DNA from: JBOHNM01 sp050730675
GTDB taxonomy: Bacteria; Planctomycetota; Phycisphaerae; Phycisphaerales; UBA1924
DNA: 35,864 bases
Direction: 5' to 3'
Assembly: GCA_050730675.1 (NCBI GenBank)
Contig: JBOHNM010000020.1
Coordinates: forward strand, 1-35,864
The position numbers and the translations under genes were made by a program. The notes under the pieces were generated by a model. It was not told the DNA's origin, made no database searches, and worked only from the letters and a program-made list of their open reading frames with translations. Positions 7,402 through 15,091 of this stretch are shown here, piece after piece; positions within the stretch are counted from its first letter, which is position 1, and each line of letters starts with the position of its first letter.

Positions 7402-7461
7402 GCCTTCGGTGTGCGGCCCGCCCCATATTTGACGATCGCGTCGACTGCCCGACGCTCAAAG

Positions 7462-7489
7462 CCTCGTTGGAGCGGAGCATCCGACGAGG
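7462..7489 (-). terminator. Hairpin after the DUF5329 gene
   Basis: A 10-bp stem (CCTCGTTGGA / TCCGACGAGG, one T-G pair) with an 8-nt loop lies 17 nt past the stop of the minus-strand gene at 7506. On the minus strand it is followed only by CTTTGAG, so the U-tract is poor. It may be a Rho-independent terminator of low strength. Confidence 0.4.
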
Positions 7490-7505
7490 GAGCATCACAT
7501 CCGGA

Positions 7506-8066
7506 TCACCTGCCGGCTTCAATCTGCGCCAGCAACTGCCTGAACCAGTCCCCGGCGAGAACCGTCGAGCCATCCTTCTTGCGTACCTGGTAGGGCTTGC
7601 CGGACGTCGAGGACTTGGAAGCGAGGCCGTCGATGAAGTCATTGGCGGTCTTGATGCGGCTCCCCGCCGTTGACCACTTCGAGCGCAGGTGGGCCGCCGC
7701 GGCCTTGCCGTCATAATCGACGCCGTTGCGGATGAACACGGCGTCCGACTCGGCCAGTAGCGTGAGCATCTTCTCGATCTTCTGGTTTTCGCTCAGCGGC
7801 GCGGTCGTCGGTGCCGCGGGCGGTGTTGTCTGCGGCGTGGCGGGCGCGGAGGGCGTGGCTGCGCCCGGCGCTTCCGCAGGAGCGACCGGCTTCGGCGGCG
7901 CGGTGACGACGGGCGACGGCTCGGGGATTGTCGGAGTGCTTGTGGCGCTCGGGGCGGAGGGTGCGGCGGACCCAGCGGGAGCCGCTGGTTTCGCACGCTG
8001 CTCGCAGGACGCCGCCACCGCCAGGATGGCGAAGAGAACGACAGCGATCGGCCGCCTGTGTCTCAT
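7506..8066 (-). CDS. DUF5329 family lipoprotein
   Basis: A 186-aa protein. It opens with a lipoprotein signal (MRHRRPIAVVLFAILAVAAS, then Cys). A long Pro/Ala/Thr/Ser linker (about residues 24-95) leads to a compact C-terminal domain: IEKMLTLLAESDAVFIRNG, DYDGKAAAAHLRSKW, IKTANDFIDGLASKSSTSGK, PYQVRKKDG. That order (F-I-RNG, A-A-HLR-K, I-TA-DFI-LAS-SS-TGKPY-V) is the DUF5329 signature. Function of the family is unknown; the protein is probably anchored in a membrane and faces the periplasm. ATG 8066 is chosen because the signal peptide starts there. Divergent from the SGNH gene 66 nt away. Confidence 0.88.
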   Translation of the reverse strand: MRHRRPIAVVLFAILAVAASCEQRAKPAAPAGSAAPSAPSATSTPTIPEPSPVVTAPPKPVAPAEAPGAATPSAPATPQTTPPAAPTTAPLSENQKIEKMLTLLAESDAVFIRNGVDYDGKAAAAHLRSKWSTAGSRIKTANDFIDGLASKSSTSGKPYQVRKKDGSTVLAGDWFRQLLAQIEAGR

Positions 8067-8132
8067 GAGCGACTCTAGGCGGCGGGGTTGATCTTTCCCG
8101 CAACCCCACGCCGATCGCCGAACATCTGCGGC

Positions 8133-8903
8133 ATGAAAATCGCCCGGGCGCTGCTGCTTGTTCTGCCGTTGCTCGCCGCCGGATGCGCCACGCCGCAGGA
8201 GGCACCGCGACCGGTCGCCGCCCTCCCCCCGCCTGCTGCCGAGCCAATCGCCCAGCATCGCACCACCACGCCGGCGCTCCGCACCGACGGCGACGCGCCG
8301 CAGCGGCACAAGCGGATCGTCGCCGCCGCCAGCAAGGGCGGCTACGAGATCGTCTTCCTCGGCGCCTCCATCGTCGAACGGTGGGAGAGTGTCGGCAGGG
8401 AGCGCTGGGACGCGGTGTGGCTGCCGCGTCACGCCATCAACTGCGGCATCGGCGGCGACCGTACGCAACACGTGCTATGGCGGCTCGATGATGGGCTCCT
8501 GGAAGCGCTGGCCAACGACCGAAACTCGATCCGCTGGATCGTGCTCAACATCGGTTCCAACAACACGGATGTGGACTCCGCCAAAGAAATCGCCGCCGGC
8601 ACGGAGGCGATCCTGAGCAAACTCCACACCCGCCTTCCGAATGCACGGGTGGTGCTCACCATGCTTCCCCGCGAGCGGAACTCGAACGTTCCCATCCGCC
8701 GGCGGATGCTGGAGCTGTTGAACATCCTGACGTTGGACCTCGCGCAACCGGAGTGGTCGTGGGTCACCGTGCTCGACCTGTGGCCGCAGATGCTCGCGGG
8801 CGACGGCAGCACCATCCCGCCGGAACTCATGCCCGACGCCGTCCACCCTTCAGCCGCGGGGTACGTGATCTGGTCGAAGGAATTGGAGCGGGTGATGCGG
8901 TAG
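8133..8903 (+). CDS. SGNH/GDSL-like hydrolase lipoprotein
   Basis: A 256-aa protein with a lipoprotein signal (MKIARALLLVLPLLAAGC) and an SGNH hydrolase domain. Block I is FLGASIVERW with the nucleophile S79. Block II glycine is in GIGGDRT (about 107-108). Block III is NIGSNN with N143. The catalytic Asp/His pair is D235 and H238 in DAVHPS. Spacing and the 'GGDRT...VLWRL' segment resemble PAF-acetylhydrolase-like members, as found in many planctomycete esterases. The likely reaction is hydrolysis of an ester or carbohydrate acetyl group in the periplasm or at the surface; the substrate is unknown. No Shine-Dalgarno is visible before ATG 8133, which is fixed by the signal peptide. Confidence 0.9.
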   Translation: MKIARALLLVLPLLAAGCATPQEAPRPVAALPPPAAEPIAQHRTTTPALRTDGDAPQRHKRIVAAASKGGYEIVFLGASIVERWESVGRERWDAVWLPRHAINCGIGGDRTQHVLWRLDDGLLEALANDRNSIRWIVLNIGSNNTDVDSAKEIAAGTEAILSKLHTRLPNARVVLTMLPRERNSNVPIRRRMLELLNILTLDLAQPEWSWVTVLDLWPQMLAGDGSTIPPELMPDAVHPSAAGYVIWSKELERVMR

Positions 8904-8940
8904 ACGAGAGCGACCAGAACCCTCCCTGCTGGTCGGGCTT

Positions 8941-8975
8941 CATGCAATCCCTTCGTTCCTTCGCGTCTTCGTGCT
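8941..8975. repeat. Intergenic low-complexity CTTCG-rich element
   Basis: The run CCTTCGTTCCTTCGCGTC then TTCGTG lies between two convergent genes. Strings of this kind (reverse complement CACGAAGACGCGAAGG) are a familiar dispersed intergenic element in planctomycete-type genomes. Only one copy occurs in this window, so the repeat status rests on general knowledge. Confidence 0.3.
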
Positions 8976-8980
8976 AGGCG

Positions 8981-11050
8981 TTAACCCTGCCGCGAGAAAT
9001 ACTCGTACTCCAGCGGCTCCAGCTCAGCCGCCAGCCTCTGCCGTTCATCGCCGAGCTTCTGGCAGGCGCGCTGGTCGCTCCACTTCTCGGCGAGTTCGCG
9101 GTCGATCGCGCCGACGCGCTTTTCAATCTCCGCGATCCGAGCCTCAATCTTCTCGGTGCTCATGCGGGCGAGCGGATTCCCGCCACTGCTCTTTGCCCCG
9201 TTCCCACCACCGCTGCCGCCACTTCCCCCGCGCCCCCCACTGCCGCCGTCCCCACTCCTGGGCCGCGCAGCCTCCTGCTGCTGCTTCTTCTTCGCCTCTT
9301 CCGCCGCGCGGCGTTTCTTCTCTTCGCTCTCGCGGCGGTCCTTGGCCTGCGACTCCGCCGCGGCCTTTTCCTTCGCCCGCACCGTGTGCTTCTCGTGCCA
9401 CTGGGTGTAGTTGCCCGTGAACAGCTCCACGCGACCCTGCCCGTCGAGGACGATAAGGTGGTCGCATGTGGCATCGATCAGCGCACGGTCGTGCGAGATG
9501 AGCAGCAGCGAGCCCTCGTACCCGTCGATCCCCTCTTCCTCGTCCGGCGGCTGGAGAACCTCTTCGAGCCGCTCGCTCGCGGGGATATCCAGGTGGTTGG
9601 TCGGCTCATCAAGGACCAGCAGGTTCTTGCTGCTGCACAGCAGGCCCGCCAGCACGGCGCGGGAGCGCTCGCCGCCCGAAAGCTCGCCCATCGGCCGGTC
9701 CTGCCGGGGGCCGCTGAACATGAAGGCGCCGGCGAGGTCGCGGGCCGCCTGCTCGCTCATCGAGGCGCCGGGGGACTCCTTGAGGATGATCCCCTGCAGA
9801 TACTGCCAGACCGCCGGCTCGGTCGGCACATGCTCGTGCGTCTGCGAGTAGTGGCCGAGCTTCACGTTGCTGCCGGTGCGCACCACGCCCGAGTCGGGCG
9901 GCTGCTCGCCGAGCAGCACGCGCACAAGCGTGCTCTTGCCCGCGCCGTTGGGGCCGATGATCCCCCACCGCTCGCCGCGCTGGATCGCGATATCCAAGTC
10001 CTTGAACAGGACCTTCGTCGTCCCGTCCTCCTGCGTGTAGCTCTTGCTGATCTCGCGGCCCGACGAGACCATGTCCCCCGAGCGCTCGGCCTTGGGGATA
10101 TTCAGCTTCATCGTCCCCATCTCGACGGGGCGCTCGAGCCGGTCATCGCGCTTGGCGCGCTCCAGCCGCGTCTCGCGCCCCTTGGCCTGGCGGGCCCGCT
10201 GGCCGGCCTTGTAGCGCATGATGTACTGCTCTTCCTTCTTGAACTGCGTCTGCTGGTTCTCGAAGGCGCGGTTCTGGGTCAGCAGCCGCTGCGCCCGGAT
10301 CTCGCGGAAGGCGGTGTAGTTGCCGGGGTACTCGATCAGCCGCCCCTGCTCGACCTCGATGATCCGGTTCACCACGTTGTCCAGCAGGTAGCGGTCGTGG
10401 CTGACCATGATGACCGCGCCGTGGAACTCGTTGGTGAGGAAGTTCTCGAGCCACAACCGCCCGTCGATGTCCAGGTGGTTGGTCGGCTCGTCCAGCAGCA
10501 GCACGTCGGGCTCTTCCAGCAGCAGCCGCGCCAGCGCCAGCCGCCCCTTCTGCCCGCCGCTGAGCCCGCCGACCTTCACCGAGAACTGCCCGTCGGTGAA
10601 TCCCAGGCCGTGCAGCACCGCCTCGATCTTGTGATCGATCGAGTACCCGCCCGCGGCCTCCATCTGCTGCTCCAGCTTCACCTGCTTCTGGATCAGCTTG
10701 TCCAGCTCGTCCCCCTCGGCCGTGGTCATCTTCTCGAAGACCTTGTCGAGTTCGGCGTGCAGCCGATGCAGCTCCGCAAAGGCCGCCTCCGCCGAGCCGC
10801 GCAGCGTCTCATCGGGGTCGAGGTTGTGATCCTGCTGCAGGTATCCCGCGCGGCTCCCCTTCTGGAGGGCCACGGTGCCCGAATCCTGCTTGAGCTGCGC
10901 CGTCAGGATCTTCATCAGGGTGCTCTTGCCGCACCCGTTGCGCCCCACGATCCCGATCCGCTCGCCGTTTTCCACCGAAAGCGACACCCCCTCGATGATC
11001 ATGCGATCGCCGTAGGAATGCTTCAGATTGGTGGCGGCCAGGATCGGCAT
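8981..11050 (-). CDS. ABC-F family ATPase (Uup/Ettα-like)
   Basis: A 689-aa soluble protein with two ABC ATPase domains and no membrane segment. Domain 1 has Walker A GRNGCGKST (residues 36-44), signature LSGGQKGR (about 165) and Walker B DVLLLDEPTNHLD. A charged inter-domain linker with QFKKEEQYIMRYKAGQRARQ is the ABC-F P-site tRNA-interacting region. Domain 2 has GPNGAGKST (about 363), LSGGERSR and LLVLDEPTNHLD. After residue ~550 comes a coiled coil, a low-complexity Gly/Ser linker (about 595-620) and a second coiled coil, as in the Uup C-terminal domain. ABC-F proteins act on ribosomes (translation quality control, stalling rescue, antibiotic protection). The start at 11050 matches the family; upstream codons in frame are not conserved-looking. 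Confidence 0.92.
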   Translation of the reverse strand: MPILAATNLKHSYGDRMIIEGVSLSVENGERIGIVGRNGCGKSTLMKILTAQLKQDSGTVALQKGSRAGYLQQDHNLDPDETLRGSAEAAFAELHRLHAELDKVFEKMTTAEGDELDKLIQKQVKLEQQMEAAGGYSIDHKIEAVLHGLGFTDGQFSVKVGGLSGGQKGRLALARLLLEEPDVLLLDEPTNHLDIDGRLWLENFLTNEFHGAVIMVSHDRYLLDNVVNRIIEVEQGRLIEYPGNYTAFREIRAQRLLTQNRAFENQQTQFKKEEQYIMRYKAGQRARQAKGRETRLERAKRDDRLERPVEMGTMKLNIPKAERSGDMVSSGREISKSYTQEDGTTKVLFKDLDIAIQRGERWGIIGPNGAGKSTLVRVLLGEQPPDSGVVRTGSNVKLGHYSQTHEHVPTEPAVWQYLQGIILKESPGASMSEQAARDLAGAFMFSGPRQDRPMGELSGGERSRAVLAGLLCSSKNLLVLDEPTNHLDIPASERLEEVLQPPDEEEGIDGYEGSLLLISHDRALIDATCDHLIVLDGQGRVELFTGNYTQWHEKHTVRAKEKAAAESQAKDRRESEEKKRRAAEEAKKKQQQEAARPRSGDGGSGGRGGSGGSGGGNGAKSSGGNPLARMSTEKIEARIAEIEKRVGAIDRELAEKWSDQRACQKLGDERQRLAAELEPLEYEYFSRQG

Positions 11051-11227
11051 GGGAGGGGATGGTACGAACACGCCCCCGCCAAGTCCCCTTCCACGCTGAA
11101 TCCGGGCGGAAATCCCGTTCGGAATCATCCAAATGAAGGTCCGCAACACCTACCCTTGCCCGTGGCAGGACCTTCCGTCCGCCGCGGCGCAGGGCCAAGC
11201 CCCCGCCACCCCCTTTGGAGTTTCTGA

Positions 11228-13423
11228 ATGAACATGCGCTGCGTCCTCGTCTCCGCCTGTGCCGGCCTGCTGATGGCTTCCGGCTCCCTCGCCCAGCTCA
11301 AGCCTGATCCCAAGCCCATCGGAGACCAGATGAAGGACAGCGGCCGCAAGGTGGTGGAGAGCACCCTCAAGGGCGTGCTGCAGCCGGTCAACGAAGCGAC
11401 GCTCATCCCGCGCGATGTGCTCTTCGGCAACCCGGAGAAGTCGCAGCTCCGCCTGAGCCCCGACGGCAAGATGATGGCCTTCATCGCCCCCGTCAACGGC
11501 GTGCTCAACGTCTGGGTCGCCCCCATCGGCGAGCTCGACAAGGCCCGCGCCATCACCTCCGACGCCAAGCGCGGCATCCGCCAGTACTTCTGGGCCTACG
11601 ACAACACGCACGTGCTCTACCTCCAGGACGTCGGCGGCGATGAAAACTGGAAGGTCTTCGCCGTTGACACCACCAAGCCCGGCTCGGCCGCGCGCGACCT
11701 CACGCCCTTCGAGGACATCAAGCTCCCCGACGGCAGCATCATGAAGGACCCCAGCGGCAAGCCCACCCGCCCCGCTGCCCGCATCAACGAGGTCAGTGAG
11801 AAATTCCCCGGCTCGATCATTCTCGCCCTCAACAACCGCAACCCGCAGTTCCACGATCTCTACTCGTGCGACCTCGCCAGCGGCCAGCTCACGCTCCTCT
11901 ACCAGAACGACAAGTTCGCCGGCGTCGAACTCGACGACGAATACAACATCCGTTTCGCCTCTGCCTTCAACAGCGATGGCGGCATCGACAGCATGGTCGC
12001 CACCGAGGTGAAGCCCGGTGAGGGCGGCACGGGCATGCAGGTCATCTGGGCCCCCTACGAGACCATCCCGCAGGAGGATTCGCTCACCAGCGGCGCCCTC
12101 GGGTTCGACAAGTCCAACCAGAAGATCTACATGCGCGACAGCCGCGGCCGCGACACCGGCGCGCTCTACCTCGTTGACGCCAAGACCAAGGCCAAGACGC
12201 TGATCGCCGAGAACCCCAAGGCCGATGTGGGCGGCGTCATCGTCCACCCGACCGAAAAGAACGTCCAGGCCGTCAGCTTCAACTACCTGCGCAACGAGTG
12301 GACCGTTCTCGACAAGTCGATCCAGGCCGACCTGGACTACCTCAAGACTGTGTCCGACGGCGAGGTCAATATCACCAGCCGCACCCTCGACGACCGCAAG
12401 TGGGTCGTCGCCTACGCCATTGATAACGGCCCGGCCAAGTCGTACATCTACGACCGAGACGCCAAGAAGGCGACCTTCGTTTTCGTCAACAACCAGCGCC
12501 TCGCCGGCCTCCCCCTCACGCACATGCAGCCGGTCGTCATCAAGTCCCGCGACGGGCTCGACCTGGTCGCCTACCTCTCGCTCCCCCTCAACGCCGACGC
12601 CAACCAGGATGGCAAGCCCGAGGCCCCCGTCCCCATGGTACTCGACGTCCACGGCGGCCCTTGGGCCCGTGACGCCTGGGGCTACAACCCCGAGCACCAG
12701 TGGCTCACCAACCGCGGCTACGCCGTTCTGAGCGTCAACTTCCGCGGGTCCACCGGCTTCGGCAAGAACTTCGTCAACGCCGGCAACCGCGAGTGGGCCG
12801 GCAAGATGCACAACGACCTCCTTGACGCCGTCGATTGGGCCGTCAAGCAGAACGTCACCACCAAGGATAAGGTCGCCATCTACGGCGGTTCCTACGGCGG
12901 CTACGCCACACTCGTCGGCCTCACCTTCACCCCCGATGTCTTCGCCTGCGGCGTGGACATCGTCGGCCCCAGCAACATCAACACGCTGCTCGCCACGATC
13001 CCGGCGTACTGGAAGCCGATCATCTCCCAGTTCACCGCCCGCGTTGGCGATTTCCAGTCCGACGAGGGCAAGGCCTTCCTGCTCAGCCGTTCGCCGATCA
13101 GCAAGGTCGACCAGATCAAGAAGCCGCTGCTGATCGGCCAGGGCGCCAACGACCCCCGCGTCAAGCAGTCCGAGGCCGACCAGATCGTCAAGGCCATGCA
13201 GGACAAGAAGATCCCGGTGACCTACGTCCTGTTCGCCGACGAGGGCCACGGCTTCGCCCGGCCGCCCAACCGCATGGCCTTCTACGCCGTGGCCGAGGCC
13301 TTCCTCGCCCAGCACCTTGGCGGCCGCTTCCAGCCGGTGGGTTCTGACTTCGAAAACTCCACCATCGCCGCCCCCGCCGGTGCGGACCAGATCCCGGGCC
13401 TATCGGACGCTCTCAAGCGTTGA
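11228..13423 (+). CDS. Secreted S9 family peptidase (prolyl oligopeptidase-like)
   Basis: A 731-aa exported serine peptidase. A signal peptide (MNMRCVLVSACAGLLMASGS, then LAQ) is followed by a beta-propeller region (about 60-430). The C-terminal alpha/beta-hydrolase domain holds HGGPWARD, NFRGSTGFGK and the triad S555 (YGGSYGGY), D642 (GANDPRVKQ) and H674 (GHGFARPPNR). The DHGGP/GSYGGY arrangement fits the S9C acylaminoacyl-peptidase branch, which cleaves short peptides. A GGAG ribosome-binding site precedes ATG 11228. It is followed at 13459 by a strong terminator, so it is probably transcribed alone. Role: periplasmic or surface peptide degradation (family inference). Confidence 0.93.
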   Translation: MNMRCVLVSACAGLLMASGSLAQLKPDPKPIGDQMKDSGRKVVESTLKGVLQPVNEATLIPRDVLFGNPEKSQLRLSPDGKMMAFIAPVNGVLNVWVAPIGELDKARAITSDAKRGIRQYFWAYDNTHVLYLQDVGGDENWKVFAVDTTKPGSAARDLTPFEDIKLPDGSIMKDPSGKPTRPAARINEVSEKFPGSIILALNNRNPQFHDLYSCDLASGQLTLLYQNDKFAGVELDDEYNIRFASAFNSDGGIDSMVATEVKPGEGGTGMQVIWAPYETIPQEDSLTSGALGFDKSNQKIYMRDSRGRDTGALYLVDAKTKAKTLIAENPKADVGGVIVHPTEKNVQAVSFNYLRNEWTVLDKSIQADLDYLKTVSDGEVNITSRTLDDRKWVVAYAIDNGPAKSYIYDRDAKKATFVFVNNQRLAGLPLTHMQPVVIKSRDGLDLVAYLSLPLNADANQDGKPEAPVPMVLDVHGGPWARDAWGYNPEHQWLTNRGYAVLSVNFRGSTGFGKNFVNAGNREWAGKMHNDLLDAVDWAVKQNVTTKDKVAIYGGSYGGYATLVGLTFTPDVFACGVDIVGPSNINTLLATIPAYWKPIISQFTARVGDFQSDEGKAFLLSRSPISKVDQIKKPLLIGQGANDPRVKQSEADQIVKAMQDKKIPVTYVLFADEGHGFARPPNRMAFYAVAEAFLAQHLGGRFQPVGSDFENSTIAAPAGADQIPGLSDALKR

Positions 13424-13458
13424 CCCTCCTCCCGAATCAGGGGGGATTGACTCCAAAG

Positions 13459-13495
13459 GCCCGCCCGAGCCGACTCGGGCGGGCTTTCCTGCTTT
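13459..13495 (+). terminator. Rho-independent terminator after S9 peptidase
   Basis: A perfect 11-bp stem, GCCCGCCCGAG (13459-13469) with CTCGGGCGGGC (13474-13484), a CCGA loop, then TTTCCTGCTTT. It ends the peptidase transcript 36 nt after the stop codon. Confidence 0.88.
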
Positions 13496-13536
13496 AACAA
13501 CCGACCCTGCGCGCGCCGGAACCCCCCGAATTCCCC

Positions 13537-13588
13537 TTGACGAACGAACGGCAGGGTTTATCTTCCTTGTGTGGTGTAAGCGCTTCCG
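13537..13588 (+). promoter_or_regulatory. Promoter with LacI-type operator (site a)
   Basis: A -35 box TTGACG (13537-13542), 16-nt spacer and -10 box TATCTT (13559-13564) are followed by the 14-mer TGTAAGCGCTTCCG (13575-13588), a LacI-family half-palindrome centred on CG. The expected start point is near 13571, so the operator lies about +5 to +18, a normal repressor position. The same 14-mer type occurs at four other places in the glycan locus beyond 25 kb. It should control the gene at 13742. The rest of 13424-13741 contains the peptidase terminator and the ribosome-binding site. Confidence 0.7.
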
Positions 13589-13741
13589 CGGGTTTGGTCC
13601 GCCGCGCTTTTTCGTGTCAGACTGTTCAATTTGAGTTGGTCGCGCGTTGTCGTTTCCGGCGTGCCGAGCCCCGTGGTGTGGTTCCGGCTCCGCCTTGTTG
13701 TTGAGTCCGTGTCGCTCAATTTGTCCCAGGGAGGAAGAAAC

Positions 13742-14650
13742 ATGAAGCTCGCTGTCTCATCCGCACTTTTGCTTGCGCTGGCAGGTTCCGCATTCGCCGA
13801 TCCGGTCGTCGACGGCACGCGCGATGCGTCGTACACCTCGGCCGCCACGCAGAACAACCAGACAGGTTTCGGCGCGTCCAACCTCGGCGATCCGTTGTAC
13901 GCCAACGGCTCGGCGCTCGCCAACGCCGCCTACCGCATCGAGGGCGGCAACCTCTACCTGTTCGTCGGCGGCAACCTCGAGTCCAATTTCAACAAGCTCG
14001 AGATCTTCTTCGACACCGGCGTCGCCGGCCAGAACCGCCTGCGCGGCGACAACGCCGACGTTGACTTCAACGGCCTCAACCGCATGGGCGACAGCGGCAC
14101 CGGCAACGGCCTCACCTTCGATGCCGGCTTCCAAGCCTCGCTCTACTTCACCACCACCTGTGGCGGCAGCCCCTTCGCCATGTTCGCCAGCTACGCGCAG
14201 CTGCTCCCCGGCGGCGGCGGCCCCGGCGGATACCTCGGCACCACCAACGGCCTCGGCGCCCCGCTCAGCGGCGGCACCAACGCCATCAACACCCTCTTTG
14301 CGATCAACAATTCGTTCGTTGATTCTGCCGGCGGCGACGGTGTCCTGACCCCCGGCCAGCTCGCTGGTTACAACGCGTGCGACACCGGATTCGAGATGAT
14401 GATCCCGCTGTCGGCCCTCGGCAACCCGAGCGAGCTGCGCATCGCGATCATGGTCAACGGCAGCGGCCACGACTTCCTTTCCAACCAGGTCATGGCCGGC
14501 CTCGGCGGCAGCCCCAACCTCGGCGACCCGCGCAACGTCAACTTCAACCAGTACGCAGGCGCCCAGTACATCACCATCCCCATCCCAGCCCCTGGCGCCG
14601 CGGCCCTCGCCTGCTTGGGCCTGCTCGTCGGCGCTCGCCGCCGTCGCTAA
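13742..14650 (+). CDS. PEP-CTERM-like sorted secreted protein
   Basis: A 302-aa exported protein. The signal peptide is MKLAVSSALLLALAGSAFAD. The mature part begins DPVVDGTRDASY and includes YRIEGGNLYLFVGGNLESN and KLEIFFDTGVAGQNRLRGDN, a beta-rich pattern like CBM9/DOMON-type extracellular domains. The C-terminus PIPAPGAAALACLGLLVG then ARRRR is a PEP-CTERM-like tripartite signal (Pro-rich motif, hydrophobic helix, basic end) in the P-x-PGAAA form seen in planctomycetes; an exosortase-type enzyme would process it. A strong ribosome-binding site (AGGGAGGAAG) precedes the ATG, and a terminator follows, so it is a highly translated single-gene unit. Promoter and LacI-type operator lie at 13537-13588. 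Function unknown. Confidence 0.88.
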   Translation: MKLAVSSALLLALAGSAFADPVVDGTRDASYTSAATQNNQTGFGASNLGDPLYANGSALANAAYRIEGGNLYLFVGGNLESNFNKLEIFFDTGVAGQNRLRGDNADVDFNGLNRMGDSGTGNGLTFDAGFQASLYFTTTCGGSPFAMFASYAQLLPGGGGPGGYLGTTNGLGAPLSGGTNAINTLFAINNSFVDSAGGDGVLTPGQLAGYNACDTGFEMMIPLSALGNPSELRIAIMVNGSGHDFLSNQVMAGLGGSPNLGDPRNVNFNQYAGAQYITIPIPAPGAAALACLGLLVGARRRR

Positions 14651-14674
14651 GCCTCGACACAACCGAGTCACATC

Positions 14675-14709
14675 AAACCGCCACGGACGCTTGTCCGCGG
14701 CGGTTTTCT
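14675..14709 (+). terminator. Rho-independent terminator after PEP-CTERM-like gene
   Basis: An inverted repeat AACCGCCACGGAC / GTCCGCGGCGGTT with one mismatch and a GCTT loop is followed by TTTCTTT. It lies 25 nt after the stop of the gene at 13742. Confidence 0.85.
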
Positions 14710-14854
14710 TTGAGCGATCGCATTCCTGGCGGCGAGTCATCACCCCAGGCGTTACAGACGGCACCGCCATCGCACCTTTCGCGCGGAGATTGCCGCCTGC
14801 TCCCAAACCCGCGTGACAGGGAGGCCGATAGGTCACCTCGTCACGGAGGATGTC

Positions 14855-15082
14855 ATGAGCACGTCGCAACGGACTTTCGATCAGGTCAAGTCGATCCTGG
14901 GCAAGCTGGACCAGCGCATCGACGCGCTCCGTGAGCGGCGCAACACCGATCCGGTGATTGCCGCCGTCCCCGTCACACCGATCATGCCCGTGCTCCCGAT
15001 GCCGATGAAGCAGCCCGAGCCGGTGGCCCCCCCGCCGCCGCGCACTGCCTACGGCCGTGCCACTCCCCTCCGCAGCGCGTAA
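14855..15082 (+). CDS. Small hypothetical protein with Pro-rich tail
   Basis: A 75-aa protein. Residues 1-30 (MSTSQRTFDQVKSILGKLDQ then RIDALRERR) form a likely amphipathic or coiled-coil helix, followed by a Pro/Val/Met-rich segment and an Arg-containing end. No signal peptide. ATG 14855 is chosen over an in-frame GTG at 14813 because a GGAGG ribosome-binding site lies 8 nt before it. Convergent with the DUF885 gene, whose stop is 9 nt away. Not recognised; the helix might mediate oligomerisation. Confidence 0.75.
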   Translation: MSTSQRTFDQVKSILGKLDQRIDALRERRNTDPVIAAVPVTPIMPVLPMPMKQPEPVAPPPPRTAYGRATPLRSA

Positions 15083-15091
15083 CCGGCGCCG

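Noticed and set aside
7392..7407. GGTAAGCCTTCGGT as a further LacI-type operator
   Set aside because: Only the left half matches, it spans the stop codon of a broken gene, and no promoter elements accompany it.
9386..11227. Very long plus-strand frame across the ABC-F gene
   Set aside because: Mirror frame of a GC-rich gene with clear ABC-F motifs on the other strand.
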